Positions 25,691-36,868 of a stretch of DNA of 64,000 nucleotides are shown here, piece after piece. Source of the DNA: Acanthopleura granulata (taxonomy: Eukaryota > Mollusca > Polyplacophora > Chitonida > Chitonidae). The notes under the pieces are model-generated. The model did not search any database, was not told the DNA's origin, and saw only the letters and a list, made by a program, of their open reading frames with translations. The stretch covers positions 12,029,766 to 12,093,765 of the forward strand of contig JABBOT010000011.1 of assembly GCA_016165875.1 (NCBI GenBank), read 5' to 3'. The position numbers were made by a program, and so were the translations under genes. The number at the start of each line of letters is the position of its first letter. Position 1 is the stretch's first letter.

Positions 25691-27698
25691 GTTAGCATAT
25701 CGACTTTTGGTCAGAATACCTTTGTTCACTACTGTATGGGGAAAATTCCATTTTGAAATCGACAAACTTTGACGGTGCTCAGCTTAATTTGCTCACAGGA
25801 TAGGATATTACTTGCAGTTTGTTCCATTACCTAAATGAACACATTTTCAATATGAAAGTAAGAATGCTTCCAGTACATAGGTTAACATCGTGTATCTCAG
25901 GCATAGTACCCAAAATATAAGACAACAATTGTTGGTTTAGAACTTAAAACACTGTCCCAATTCCACACATTCGCATGTTCTGTAGTTCCTACACTAATAT
26001 ACAGTGCCCTTCATAATATTTTGTTTCGGCGATCACATTCAGATTTCAAGATAATCAAAGCATGATATATACATATATATACACACTTATAAAATTCAAG
26101 CAATGAACCTACTTGTGTACATGTGCCTATTTCAGATATTATTGTAATTTTCCGCTTAAAACTCCTTTTGTATTAAACTGACGTCCTTTCTTGTGCACAT
26201 TTGTATATAACCTCAATGTGAAGCCTGTCATACTTGGCGAACAGCATTGGGCACAATGCATGTACAGTTATCTGCCTAAATGTTAACAGACACCTAACGC
26301 ATTTGATTAAAGCCATGGAGGTGGATGGCTGTAAAAAAAAAAAAAAAGAAAGAAAAGGTTATTCATACAGCACACAGCCAGGCTATTGTTCTGGCGGAAA
26401 GCGCCTCGTTATAGGATGTAACGAACAGTTCACGAGCCGTGCGCTGAAGCTGACATTCAACTCCCTGATATAGAGGCGCGCGGTAGACCGTCGGTATAAG
26501 TAAGGAGATCGACAGGTACGTGTTAGATTAGATTGTTGCCATAGACGCCATATACAACCTCAGACTCTAAATACCACTCTTGGTATGAAAGAAAAGTCTC
26601 TTCATATCAGGTTATGAAATGTGTCTTTGGTATAACCAAGATACATAACTTAGATATGTATAAAACATTGATATGGATATATTCAGACATATACATACCA
26701 TTTCGGTATTTATTTTCATGTAAAATGATTTTAGAAATATAGGGGTCGTATGTAAAATTTCTTACTGAAAGGAAATGTGACTGCAGCTTTTTTTTTATGA
26801 AAGGCTACACACACATTGCATCTGTTACTATGATAACTTGAGGCCGCAAATGTATATGAGTGGACAATTAAACAGATATATACTTTATGGCTGTATATAT
26901 TGAATGTAAGTTTACGTACATGATACTTTATAGTTATTTTTTCTTTTTCTTTTTGTAACAGAGGCATTACAGATTCCCATCTTTGCATTCTAACCAGTAA
27001 AACTGAATTTATGAATTAAGTTTTAACCAGAAAGTATCCAAGATTTTTGAACCGACATTCTTAGTGTTATATTCCAGATACAATGACATACTGCCAAGAC
27101 CACGTCTTTGTGTGAAGCTATATTGTACTGCGGCTTTTTCCGTCGTTCACAAAAATGATGCACCTTGATCAAACTGATAGATTCCACGTTTTGTACCGGT
27201 ATCTGTTCAATGTATGAACGGCATTATACCTGACTGACATTGCGACATGTAATCCGCGTGTACACAAGGAAAGTAGGTCATCATAGACTGTATATCCGTG
27301 GGAATGCAAACTTGCCAGGTAAAAATTCACATTAATAGGTCATGATGGGTCGCGCGGCGCTCAGGTAAATCCAGTTAAAAAAAAACATTGGCAGTTACAA
27401 ACTATGGTTATATAGGTGATATACTACTGAGTTGTTCATCCTGGTATATCATCACATTGTTGTACACAAGACTGATTGTTACTGGTATTCTGAAACACAG
27501 GAGGCGAAGAGTCGGTTGCCTTTTGGTGCATGTGGTTCAGTGAGTGTTACGGAGATGAATTATCCAGAAGGTTATATCGCATTTTACTTGCTTGAATGAT
27601 CAGCTCGATGTTCAAGCACAAGTTCATGAATGGTGTGTCATACACGTGGACGTGTCCTGCTGAAGACATGCTTAGTGCGGGTTTGAAATTGTCTTCCA
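25691..27698. other. Non-coding, nothing recognised
   Basis: Poly(A) at about 26333-26346; scattered CAGGTA words (about 26514, 27317, 27362). Confidence 0.5.
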
Positions 27699-27846
27699 GG
27701 GGCCACTTTCATAAAACTTCGAAAGTCACTATTTTCGAAACTTTTCTCGTAAAAGTCGTCGTCTAGGTTGTCGCGCCACAAGGGGGCGTGATTTACGGAG
27801 AAAAGTTACGAGAAACTGATTTACGAAGTTTTGTGAAAGTGAGCCC
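27699..27846. mobile_element. Fold-back (MITE-like) element
   Basis: 148 bp with long inverted arms. The left arm is GGGGCCACTTTCATAAAACT and onward; the right arm ends AGTTTTGTGAAAGTGAGCCC. The arms stay complementary for about 50 bp, including (A)CTTTTCTC(C)GTAAA blocks. The loop carries GGGGGCG. No open frame. Confidence 0.75.
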
Positions 27847-28121
27847 AGTGGCCATCGTGGTTGACCTATCATTAATAAAAAGGATTATAGCGAGTTATCT
27901 AACTAACTTAGCCTTGAATGCATGCAACCTTTGGTGAAAAAACGTGTCCTGCATGGTGTAAAAAACAGTTATATAAAGTATTCTATTCTGATCCCCTTTA
28001 TAGTCTCTGTCTGGCCAAACACATTATCGAACTGTTCAGCCGCCCTCCCTGGTTTGCCGCTCCACTTGGCGTCACGATACTGACAGGGTGAAGTGCAGGT
28101 TACAGCTGTGGTTCAGGTCGG

Positions 28122-28345
28122 GTCACATTCTTCGTTGTCTGTGACGTAGTTTAAATTCTGGTCTTACGAAAACCTTTCATTTCCGGTCGTACTTGGGAAG
28201 GTCTGCCAGCAATCTGCGGATGGGCATGAGTTTCCTCCGGGCTCTGTGGGGTTTCCTCATATCATAATGCTGGCCGCCGTGGTATAAGCGAAATATTCTT
28301 GAGTGCGGCGTAAAACACCAGTCAAATAAACAAACAAATACGAAA
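28122..28345 (+). mobile_element. SINE-like element, copy A
   Basis: It shares with copies at 59005 and 60481 the blocks GGAAGGTCTGCCA, CCTGCGGATGG (here ATCTGCGGATGG), GGTTTCCTC, CATAATGCTGGCC and TATAAGTGAAATATTCTTGAG, followed by a CAAATAAACAAACAAATA tail. A weak B-box-like sequence near the 5' end suggests a tRNA-derived head. Non-coding. Confidence 0.72.
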
Positions 28346-28349
28346 ACCA

Positions 28350-28490
28350 TCAGGGCTGCAATATGAAAAACTATAGCATAAAGAGTAAAACCAGGGCAGA
28401 GCGGTGACGACAGTGTGATAGTTGGAAAATGGTCACACGTAACCGGTGAAGTGAGACCCCTTGTCAGTTACACCGGTTAGGGCTCTTCTT
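28350..28490 (-). repeat. Interspersed repeat R, copy 5 (inverted)
   Basis: The reverse complement reads CACCGGTTACGTGTGACCAT, CCAACTATCACACTGTCGTC and GGTTTTACTCTTTATGCTAT, matching copy 1 in order. It lies just after a SINE-like element. Confidence 0.72.
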
Positions 28491-28495
28491 TTCTA

Positions 28496-28659
28496 GTAGT
28501 AACTTACAAGTAACTGTTCTTGTTAATCTTGAAACAGTAGCAACTTACTCGTAACAGTTCATGTAAATCTTGAAATAGGAACAACTTACACGTAACTGTT
28601 CATGTTAAACTTGAAACAGTAGCAACTTACTCGTAACTGTTTATGTAAATGATTAAATA
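28496..28659. repeat. 41-bp tandem repeat, four copies
   Basis: Units at 28496, 28537, 28578 and 28619 are each exactly 41 bp: GTAGCAACTTACTCGTAACT, GTTCATGTAAATCTTGAAA and TA/CA. It begins just after repeat R copy 5. Confidence 0.9.
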
Positions 28660-30924
28660 GTAGTAATAGTAAAAAAGTTTGATGACAAAATGGACCTAAT
28701 AAATTCCGACGTTAATGCATACATTGAATGAATTGGACAATCGCATGTTATTGTTAAAATGACCACAAATTAAATTTTCAACACAGTTTTCAAGCAAATC
28801 TCCTTTACTAACTAAACTACACACAACGTACAAAAAAATACCGACTTGAAAACATGGAATCCTTTTTAACCTATCATTTTGACAGTTGATGATTTATCAG
28901 CTTTCGGAGCACAATATCAATTAGACCTTACAAATTATGAGAAAAGATTTTGCCAAAGTAAGTGGATGCTAATACGATCTGTGCAAATATGGCTTGTTAA
29001 ATATGGAAGACATGATTACACCACCCAACTTTTGTTCCTGACACGAGATGTTGTCCTATACGGGTATTAAAAATAACACCAGAGGAAAATATCTCTTGGC
29101 TAGTTAAAGGGTCTATAAAGGTGGGCTTTGCGTTAAAGCATGGCTGCTCCATTGTCTTTCGGTAATAGGACTACAAAAGATATTCTTGTTTGGTCCATCG
29201 TGAATAATGTTGTCATTGGTCACGTGAGCACGAGATGAGGCTGAACTCCGTCACCAGACACCGACGGTCTTCTGTCTGGTCGGCTAAAATTAGGTCATGT
29301 TTGTGCTGTTAAAGGTCAACCAACAACAACTTGGATTAGCTGCACGTCTAATTACACTTGTGGTTTTCGTTTTGATCCCCACTTCAAATAGTTCTCGCAG
29401 TTCAAATATAATCAGTGACTGGTGACATTTACCTGGGATATTCAAGCACTTGAGGATTGCAATTAACACTAACGCCTGCATCCTTTCGCTCTGGTGCGTT
29501 CTGGTCACCAATTGGATTTTTTCATTGTGCTTTATAACTTTTTAACTCTGTCAACAAATTACTCTTGCACTTGACGTTCTGATTAATAACTGTGGGGAGA
29601 ACAAACATGATTCTTTACATTTAAAGACATTTAAATACGGTGGCAGATTCTCGGACTTGACGAGTCACCTCTATCGTACTAACCTGGCTGAATTCACGGA
29701 ACGTTTATTCCACTGACATTAAACTTGGAAGGTTTGAAGTAATTATGCTGTTTTCCGAGCACATCTGTAATCAAAACTCGAACACTCCTCACATGAACTC
29801 AAATATTCAAATTAAAGGCCAAACTAATTTATTGTTAGACTTGAAAACCTGAACTTCGATCGCTATAAAAGATCACATGTAGTTTGGGGAATAAAACCAG
29901 GACAACAACATCACATGTAACAAGTAAAATTTGGAGATTTTTCTCGGTTTTGGTATCTTATATGAACGAGTATTACCCTCTAAAAGTTTTATCCACTGCT
30001 GTTTGGATGACTATCTTATACTCTCTATGCTTGTATCAACTGTACAACAATTAGCTGTTCTAAATTCCAGTTTAAATGCAACATACCAATTTAAGTGTGA
30101 CACACAGGATCATCCTTCTAAATCTCAGTTATGCACCGTTAAATTATCACGCTATGGGAAACAATCATGAGCACAAAAACGAAATGTTTATCGAACGCAT
30201 TCGTCCAGCAAGGAGTGCAATTGTTTGCCTGCAAATACATCAAAAGCATGTTTTGGTCAGTTATTATCTTCATATACATGGCATATATGTCTAAACGCAG
30301 CATGCAAATTAAATGTAGCATTTTATTTGGAAATAAAAGCTGGTTAATAGCACAACCTTGACGAACTCAGACGTGTCCTTTAAAATGCCTCACCTACAGC
30401 CAGATACGGCTGAACTGGGGTGGAACTAACCAGGCAGAGTATATACTTGGTGTTAATAAAGCTTCATTGATAGGAACTTGTCTAAGTGACATGGCTAGAA
30501 CACACAACGGCGCTCGTCTCTATAGAAGGACGTCCATTCTCACTATCTAATTGGGAAAAGAGATCAATACGTTTTCGGAGGGGAGCAGTCGACTTTTTTT
30601 TCGGGCGACCCACCTCGAAAAGACGTCATTTGGTGGAATCAATGGGAGACCGCTCTGCCTTAAGCGCTGGTAGCTGTGTGCCTTTGTGGCTCTATCTATT
30701 TATTCGGGAGCACTGCTGAGCCTTTCAATTCGCTTTACGTTCTGCCGACCAGGTCTGGGGTCTGGGGCTCTGACATGTGACAGGCGCTATTGTAGCGCTC
30801 TCTCAGGTAACAGCGGTGAGTTGCGTGCAGTGGGTGCTATCTTTACATCTACCCGAGTCTAACTGTGGAAAGTATTTACTTACTTACATACATACCTTAC
30901 CTGTCCGCCTTGAACTGAGGCTCT
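28660..30924. other. Non-coding upstream of candidate promoter
   Basis: Short overlapping frames only. GC content rises after about 30480 toward the candidate promoter; GCGCTATTGTAGCGC (about 30784) is an inverted repeat. Confidence 0.5.
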
Positions 30925-31710
30925 GGGCGGGGGGAAATAGTCTTTTCGGCGAAAAAATCGCTTTAACTTTTCAGAGAAAGCGAGAGGAATTTTATTGAGT
31001 GATATGGTTCTTTTATAACCACTGGGAAGGGTGGCGACGTATAGGATGTGACGAGAGAGATAGAGACAGGTTTGTAAAGTTGTATGCGGCGTGTGAAAGT
31101 ATAAACAAGTGCTAGGAGCCCGGACCGTACGCTTATATACAAGGGACTTGGGCATTCAACTGGTGTGCCGTTTGATTTTGATGAGAAGAAAATCTGGTGG
31201 CGTTTGTGGTTCACAAGAAGGGAGTTCGGAGATCCGAAAAATCTGTAAAACCCGATCTGAAGGACCCAGCCTTCACATACAGCTGTTATATAGCTCCTGA
31301 TGGCCGATTCTGGATTCGTTCTAACCTCGAGCGGAATTATACCTGGCTGGGCGTTTATCTAGCTAAGCCCTGTGCGTCACCGTTGAGTGTGTCCGTAATT
31401 CGGTTTGTCAAAGGTGAACATCGGACGAAGTGACGGACAATACTTATGCACGGTGTTTGCCTTCTTCATCACAGTTGGTCAGTGGCTTTGGACACCTGAT
31501 AATAGAGAGGATTTTGCTCCTGTCTTTTTGGTTTTCCCGGCTGTTTGAACGGACCGAGGTGTTTATTGGCTACATACAGGCTACCAGCAATACAGGATTT
31601 CGTACGGATTCACAGAGGGATTTGTGTAGCGGCTTATCGGACGTAGATTAACGGATTAGAGCCGATGCCCAAAGTTCACACGGGCCTCGAGTCAACTCTC
31701 TCCCAGGCAG
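30925..31710 (+). promoter_or_regulatory. Candidate promoter and non-coding first exon
   Basis: This is a GC-richer island in AT-rich DNA. A GC box (GGGCGGGGGG, 30925-30934) is followed by TATA-like TTTATAA (about 31012-31018) and TTATATAC (about 31133), then some 600 bases ending in a strong donor, AGGCAG|GTAAGTTT, at 31710/31711. Open frames here are short and several begin at GTG, so no protein is supported. The cadherin exon at 57551 needs an upstream leader exon, and this is the best-looking candidate. The resulting intron would be about 25.8 kb. Linkage to the cadherin gene is inference. Confidence 0.33.
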
Positions 31711-34700
31711 GTAAGTTTACAGACCTGAGCGTGAAAAGAATACCAGGTTAAGGCCTCTGAATATAGCGTGCTGAACAACCCACCTGTGCGACGATTTACA
31801 TTGTATTTATCCTAGTTTCCCCACCTCATACAAATGAAAAAAAAACAGCTTTGAATTCAGTTTACGAACTGTATACTCGTTCTCTAGTAGACAGCATAAA
31901 AGATCACCCCCACCCCCCTGCACAGCTCACTCATAATCCTTCAAATTTGTCGATTTACATAACAAGGCAAACGCTGATTGTGTTTTGTACATCCAATCCA
32001 TTTGCCCTACAAAACGCTTTTACTGGTGAAGGTCGCTAATTCTCAGAGCTTCTTTAATCCACACTGGGGTAAGATGTATGCCACAGATGCACAATCCTTA
32101 AAATTTATCAAAATTGTTTCTGGATAACACAAGCAATATAGCTGAAATATTACATTAACCGAAAAGAGAGTGCTGCTCCGACTAAGGATAGGGCTCGCAT
32201 GTGCCTGAATCGTTAAGGCCGGCCTGATTGTTCACGCACATGTAACAGGGACACGAAACACGGGCAAGTAACACACACACACTGGTACACCTGTCGCCAC
32301 AAAAGCTGATAACACCAGCCGTGATATAGAAGCAGCTTTGAATAAGAATTCCAAAACATTTAATGTCTAAGTGAGAATTTATAATCAAACGAGGTTGCAC
32401 CTGAGCGTGAATATTGATTACGTAATTCGTACTAGAGTCATAAGATCAACACCTCATGTGCCTGTCAGAGGAGTTTGAGTATTGAATCTTCGATTGGCAC
32501 CAGACGTGTGTCATAACGTGTACACCTCATATGCGTGTCAGAAAATAGTGTGAATATTGAAATATTTATAATTGGCACCAGACCGGTGTGAATTTAGACA
32601 TAGCCATCTACAAAATGTTACGCGTCAGACTAATGTGAATATTAAATATTTTTAATTGGCACCAGACCGGTGTATTGTGAATATTGAATAGATAATGCGT
32701 GATCAAGACACGGAAGCGTGAACAGAAAGTTCTTAACACTCCCATCTCCGATGAGAGTCGAGTTATGAATGAGAGGGTAATTCTGTGTACTGTTTCACAT
32801 GTAGTTCGTAATCAATTATAATATCTTAGTGTATCTACCGCTGACATTGTTTTGACCTTTAATAAATTACACATAAGCTTTCATACGCTTTACATGCAGT
32901 AGCCTTAGCTGGGGGTGAAGGAGAAGGCGGGGTGTTAAGTTTTACGACTTGCTCTGTCACATTTACGTAGTGTTGGTTTACACGATGAAGAAAATGGCCT
33001 CCCGCACAACGACTAGTATCACAAATCTTGAGATCACACCACAATTATGAGTCCACGCGAACTGTCATCGTTGCTTATTTAATTTCATGATGCTCACTGC
33101 GACTCGTAACAAGCTTTTCTGTGCAACCCCCATTTTTCTGAGAGACGGTAGCCTAACTACGGTCCCACATCACGTTGCTCACTTCCGTTAAAATCCAACC
33201 TGCAGTATTTGTCGCTATAACTACTCCGAATGCCAAGGTAAAGATCGACTGCCGGCTGATGCATTTGTCTTACGTGATGAATCCTCGTGAATTGAGAAAT
33301 CACCGATTTCAATGACAAACTTTACTCCTACACCTCTATAGACGCAGAGTTGACATTCGGAATGGACCTGGTTTCGTCTGCATGAGTGACGTCCGCTGAA
33401 TTGTTCCCCGATAACTACACGAATGTTTGTTCAGGGCAAATAATTACAAGATTCATTAAAATGCCATAGATCTGACGCAGTCTTCTCCACATTTTTGAGG
33501 AAGTTTTTACGTATCCCATAAAGAAAGAGTTCGATCCTGGTTTCCCTCATTTTTGGAGCAGGTTTTAAGGGAATATCATGAGGTTTATCAGCTTACGTAC
33601 GCAATCCAACAAGTCACATAAAGAACCAAAATTTATAACGAAACGACTGCCGTTATGAGTACGATGTCCTAATACATTTATCCATATGCATCCATTTTAT
33701 AACGGCCAAAATCAGACACTCATTTGGAACTTATAGACTTAAAGGACATGCAGGTACACATTCACGTTGGATCATGTGAACATAATCATCTTATACATAC
33801 GCCTGCATTCACTCTTTACCTCCCTTTACAGGAATTCCTCCATAAATTCCTGTATGATTTCTTTTTATAAAATCCTGTACAAACTATCATCCTGCTGGAG
33901 TGTACCAAAGAAAGGAAGCGGCGGTGTCACAGATGAAAGAGAAATGTGTTTACTTATCCTTATGTTTGTTCGAGGAACTTATATGTTATTATGTGACGAA
34001 TGTTACGACAGGCTTTTTGGATATGTCATACATGCTTTATGTTCGCAGCTATCCCGCGATACAAATATACGTGCATAGGCATCAGAGGTATATACGGATG
34101 TGGGCTTTTATGTATGCATGTAAAGGATCAGAGGGTTGTCATGTTTCGTTCGCGACAAAACTCAGTTTCTCAGCGTTGTCCTTGTGTATTGATATAGAAA
34201 AGCAAAATTCCCCATAACACTGGCTGTGTCATACCCATGCAAACGGCCCCTGCACAATTCTTACCTCACATGCTCCATTATATGGCTCTTGTTAGTTCGG
34301 CTACGGTTTTGATTCAGGAGGTTGGGCATGTACCTGCTGGAAGGCGGTTGATTACTGCTGGTATCCTTCTTTCCTTCTTACATATATAAACTTTAGTTCT
34401 GTCGTGGATCTAATACCATGCAAGTGAAAGCAGTCACTACGAAACCGAAGTAAGCAGTCAGGTAAATGAAAGAAAGAGAAATAAGCAAATATACAAGTGT
34501 TAATATTTAGATCACACATAAATGGACTTAGAGGAACAGCTATAAGTCGATCTGGTTTGATGCCATTCATGGTTAGGGCAGAAGAAAAACTAATTACTAT
34601 AAAGCTATACGCACAGGCCTGCTATACAACCCTCACGCAACGCTAACCAGGCAGTTCTACGATATGCATGGACAGTGTATACCAATGCTCCTTTCGGTTT

Positions 34701-36738
34701 AAAAGCCTCTTTTTAACACGGAATTTCAAAGATACAGTGCCACAGTATCAAACCCGCCTGTAAATAGTGTGTCAAGGCTTTGTAAATTGTGAACTGTGGT
34801 TTATAGACAAATACAGCCTGATTGACGATGTTCTCATCTGAAGAATTCAAGTGTTGCCCTCATTCATTAATAAAGTCAATAGTAAAGCTTCGGGTACATA
34901 CGGTCATTATGATCTCTTCTATTTCTCTAAATATGTTGATTTTTCATATGAGATGTAAGAGATGATAAAAGTTGTTTCCGCTCCGTCATTTCATGCCCAC
35001 CTGGTCTTGACGTGGCATCCCGCACGTATTGTTCATTACCTCGTTTGTTCAATTACCTCCAAAATCAAATCTGTGCGTTGCCTAAAAATACAAACTGATC
35101 CCGGCCGTAGCCTGTTTGACACTTATTATACCTGCACTGTTTCTCACTGGAAACCGACAATGGATTCAGCAGACAACTGTCACACCTTTTGTGTGTTTGA
35201 GTTTAAAAGGCAAAAAAAGCAATCCTGACAAATGGTTTTCGCCACTTTCTGTGTCTAGGTATCTCTAAGGGAAATATGTCTTTTGTTCGCATGAAATGAA
35301 TTTTCCTAATTAACCTGCTTGCTGCCATTATCCTCTGTAGCTGCTAAGCGCGATATTGCATGATTTATTTGTACATTTAACAATTTACAAAATCAAACTT
35401 GATTTTTAATCTTACTAGCTCCTGTGTTTTGTTCTGGCATAAAAAAAACAGCCACATAACGTTTGACATCTAGAAGGTTTATTGTTTGGAACACTTCGTG
35501 CCAGTTGGGCTTCATCAGATTTAGTTTTCCCGGAAAGTACATAGGGCATTGAATACTGTGAGGTCTTTACACGATTGTCAGAAACCATCCACTGTTCCCA
35601 GTGACCTTGTCACGATGTCTTGGTAAACTGTTGTCAAACTCAATAACAACAGCGGCGACACGTCAGTAAAAGCGCCATCTATGTTACGACATGACCAAAG
35701 TACGTGTTGGCTTGCAACGTCCTATTTTTTCGAACTACTTGAGGTCGAAATGGTGCAAATATTTACATTTACAGATGACTGGTTAGTTTTTCTCTCTACT
35801 CTGACACTGTTAATTTCACTGTAAAAAGATACTTTTCAAACAAGATTTTTATATTCCAATGTGACAAATAGGTCTTAATCGTATTTTAGCTGTGCAAGGA
35901 ATGATCATATTTGGGAGCAAATGCATATGGATACCAGTAAACTTTTGACACATGTTGTCGACCTTTGGTGTGAAGACTTTGACCTTAACACTCGCTGACC
36001 TTCAGGCTGAAAATAGCCCTTCCATTGATGTCCGTTTCTGTCCGAAAATCCACCTGTTTGGCCAATCGTTGTCTCCTTGTCCCGGTAGGACGCCTAGGCA
36101 TTGACCATCTAGGCCGTCAATGACGGTCAATGCAGACAAGCCTCTTTCCTCTGGCATCACATTGACTGCGTTTGTGGAGTAGAATTGAAGAGTAATCTTA
36201 AGACAAAACCAGATTCCCAGTAATGGGCGGCAAGGTCGTTGAGGCTCCTTAGCTCTTGAAGAAGTAACGCCTCTTGACTACTACTTCTGATTGCAGAATG
36301 GCAACTGCCCAACAGATGGTTAGCCCAAGCCAATTGCTGTGACACATAACGCGTGCTTACTGGTGAAGGTTAAGTTTGAGGAATTATCATTCTGTTGCTG
36401 CAGATTCTGTTGAGCGCAGTCATGGATATAAATATATTATCCTATCTATTACAGTCTAGCGATGTGCCATCAACTATTTGTTGAACACGACTGATTCCAT
36501 GGTTTTATGTTCTATGCGTCAAATCCGACATTCGTATACGACCCGCAAACCATGAACCGCCGAGACGTTTCCAATCCATAATGGTAAGACATCTGAATGC
36601 TATATTTAATACACTTCCAAAGGAGAAGTAGGCCTACTCACAGGTTATTTATATAGAACAACGGTAACGATGTCAGGGGTTCCTTGCTACCTACTCGCTA
36701 AAAGCGCTGTCCTCGCAATACTTCCTCGTTCCCTGCCA
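31711..36738. other. Non-coding; would be intronic if the 31-kb leader exon is real
   Basis: Apart from the tandem repeat at 32450 no repeat family was recognised. Frames near 33767-34217 overlap in different phases without motifs. GCATTGACC / GGTCAATGC form an inverted pair near 36096-36132. Confidence 0.45.
32450..32690. repeat. Diverged ~80-100-bp tandem repeat, about three copies
   Basis: Three copies of ATTGGCACCAGAC(C)G(G)TGTG preceded by GAATATTGAA-type sequence and (T)GCGTGTCAGA. Spacing is irregular. Confidence 0.6.
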
Positions 36739-36868
36739 GGGCCTGGTTTCATGAAGCATACTTAGTGCTAAGTAGCCCTTAGCTAAGAGCACTGTCTATC
36801 TCTACAACATACGTTGTCATGGCAGTTAAGGGAATACTTAGCTAAGCGCGCTTCATGAAACCGGGGCT
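36739..36868. mobile_element. Fold-back (MITE-like) element, second sequence type
   Basis: 130 bp. The left end GGGCCTGGTTTCATGAAGC and the right end GCTTCATGAAACCGGGGCT pair, as do internal CTTAGCTAAG and CTTAGCTAAGCGC blocks. The outer GGGCC plus TTTCA sequence resembles the elements at 27699 and 20435. Confidence 0.7.

Noticed and set aside
31109..31651. Three overlapping plus-strand frames in the 31-kb island
   Set aside because: At least one starts at GTG, and they overlap in different phases with no recognisable domain. Better explained as leader or regulatory sequence.
33527..33541. GAGTTCGATCCTGG, B-box-like
   Set aside because: It has no SINE body, no tail and no tRNA fold around it; probably chance or a fragment too old to call.
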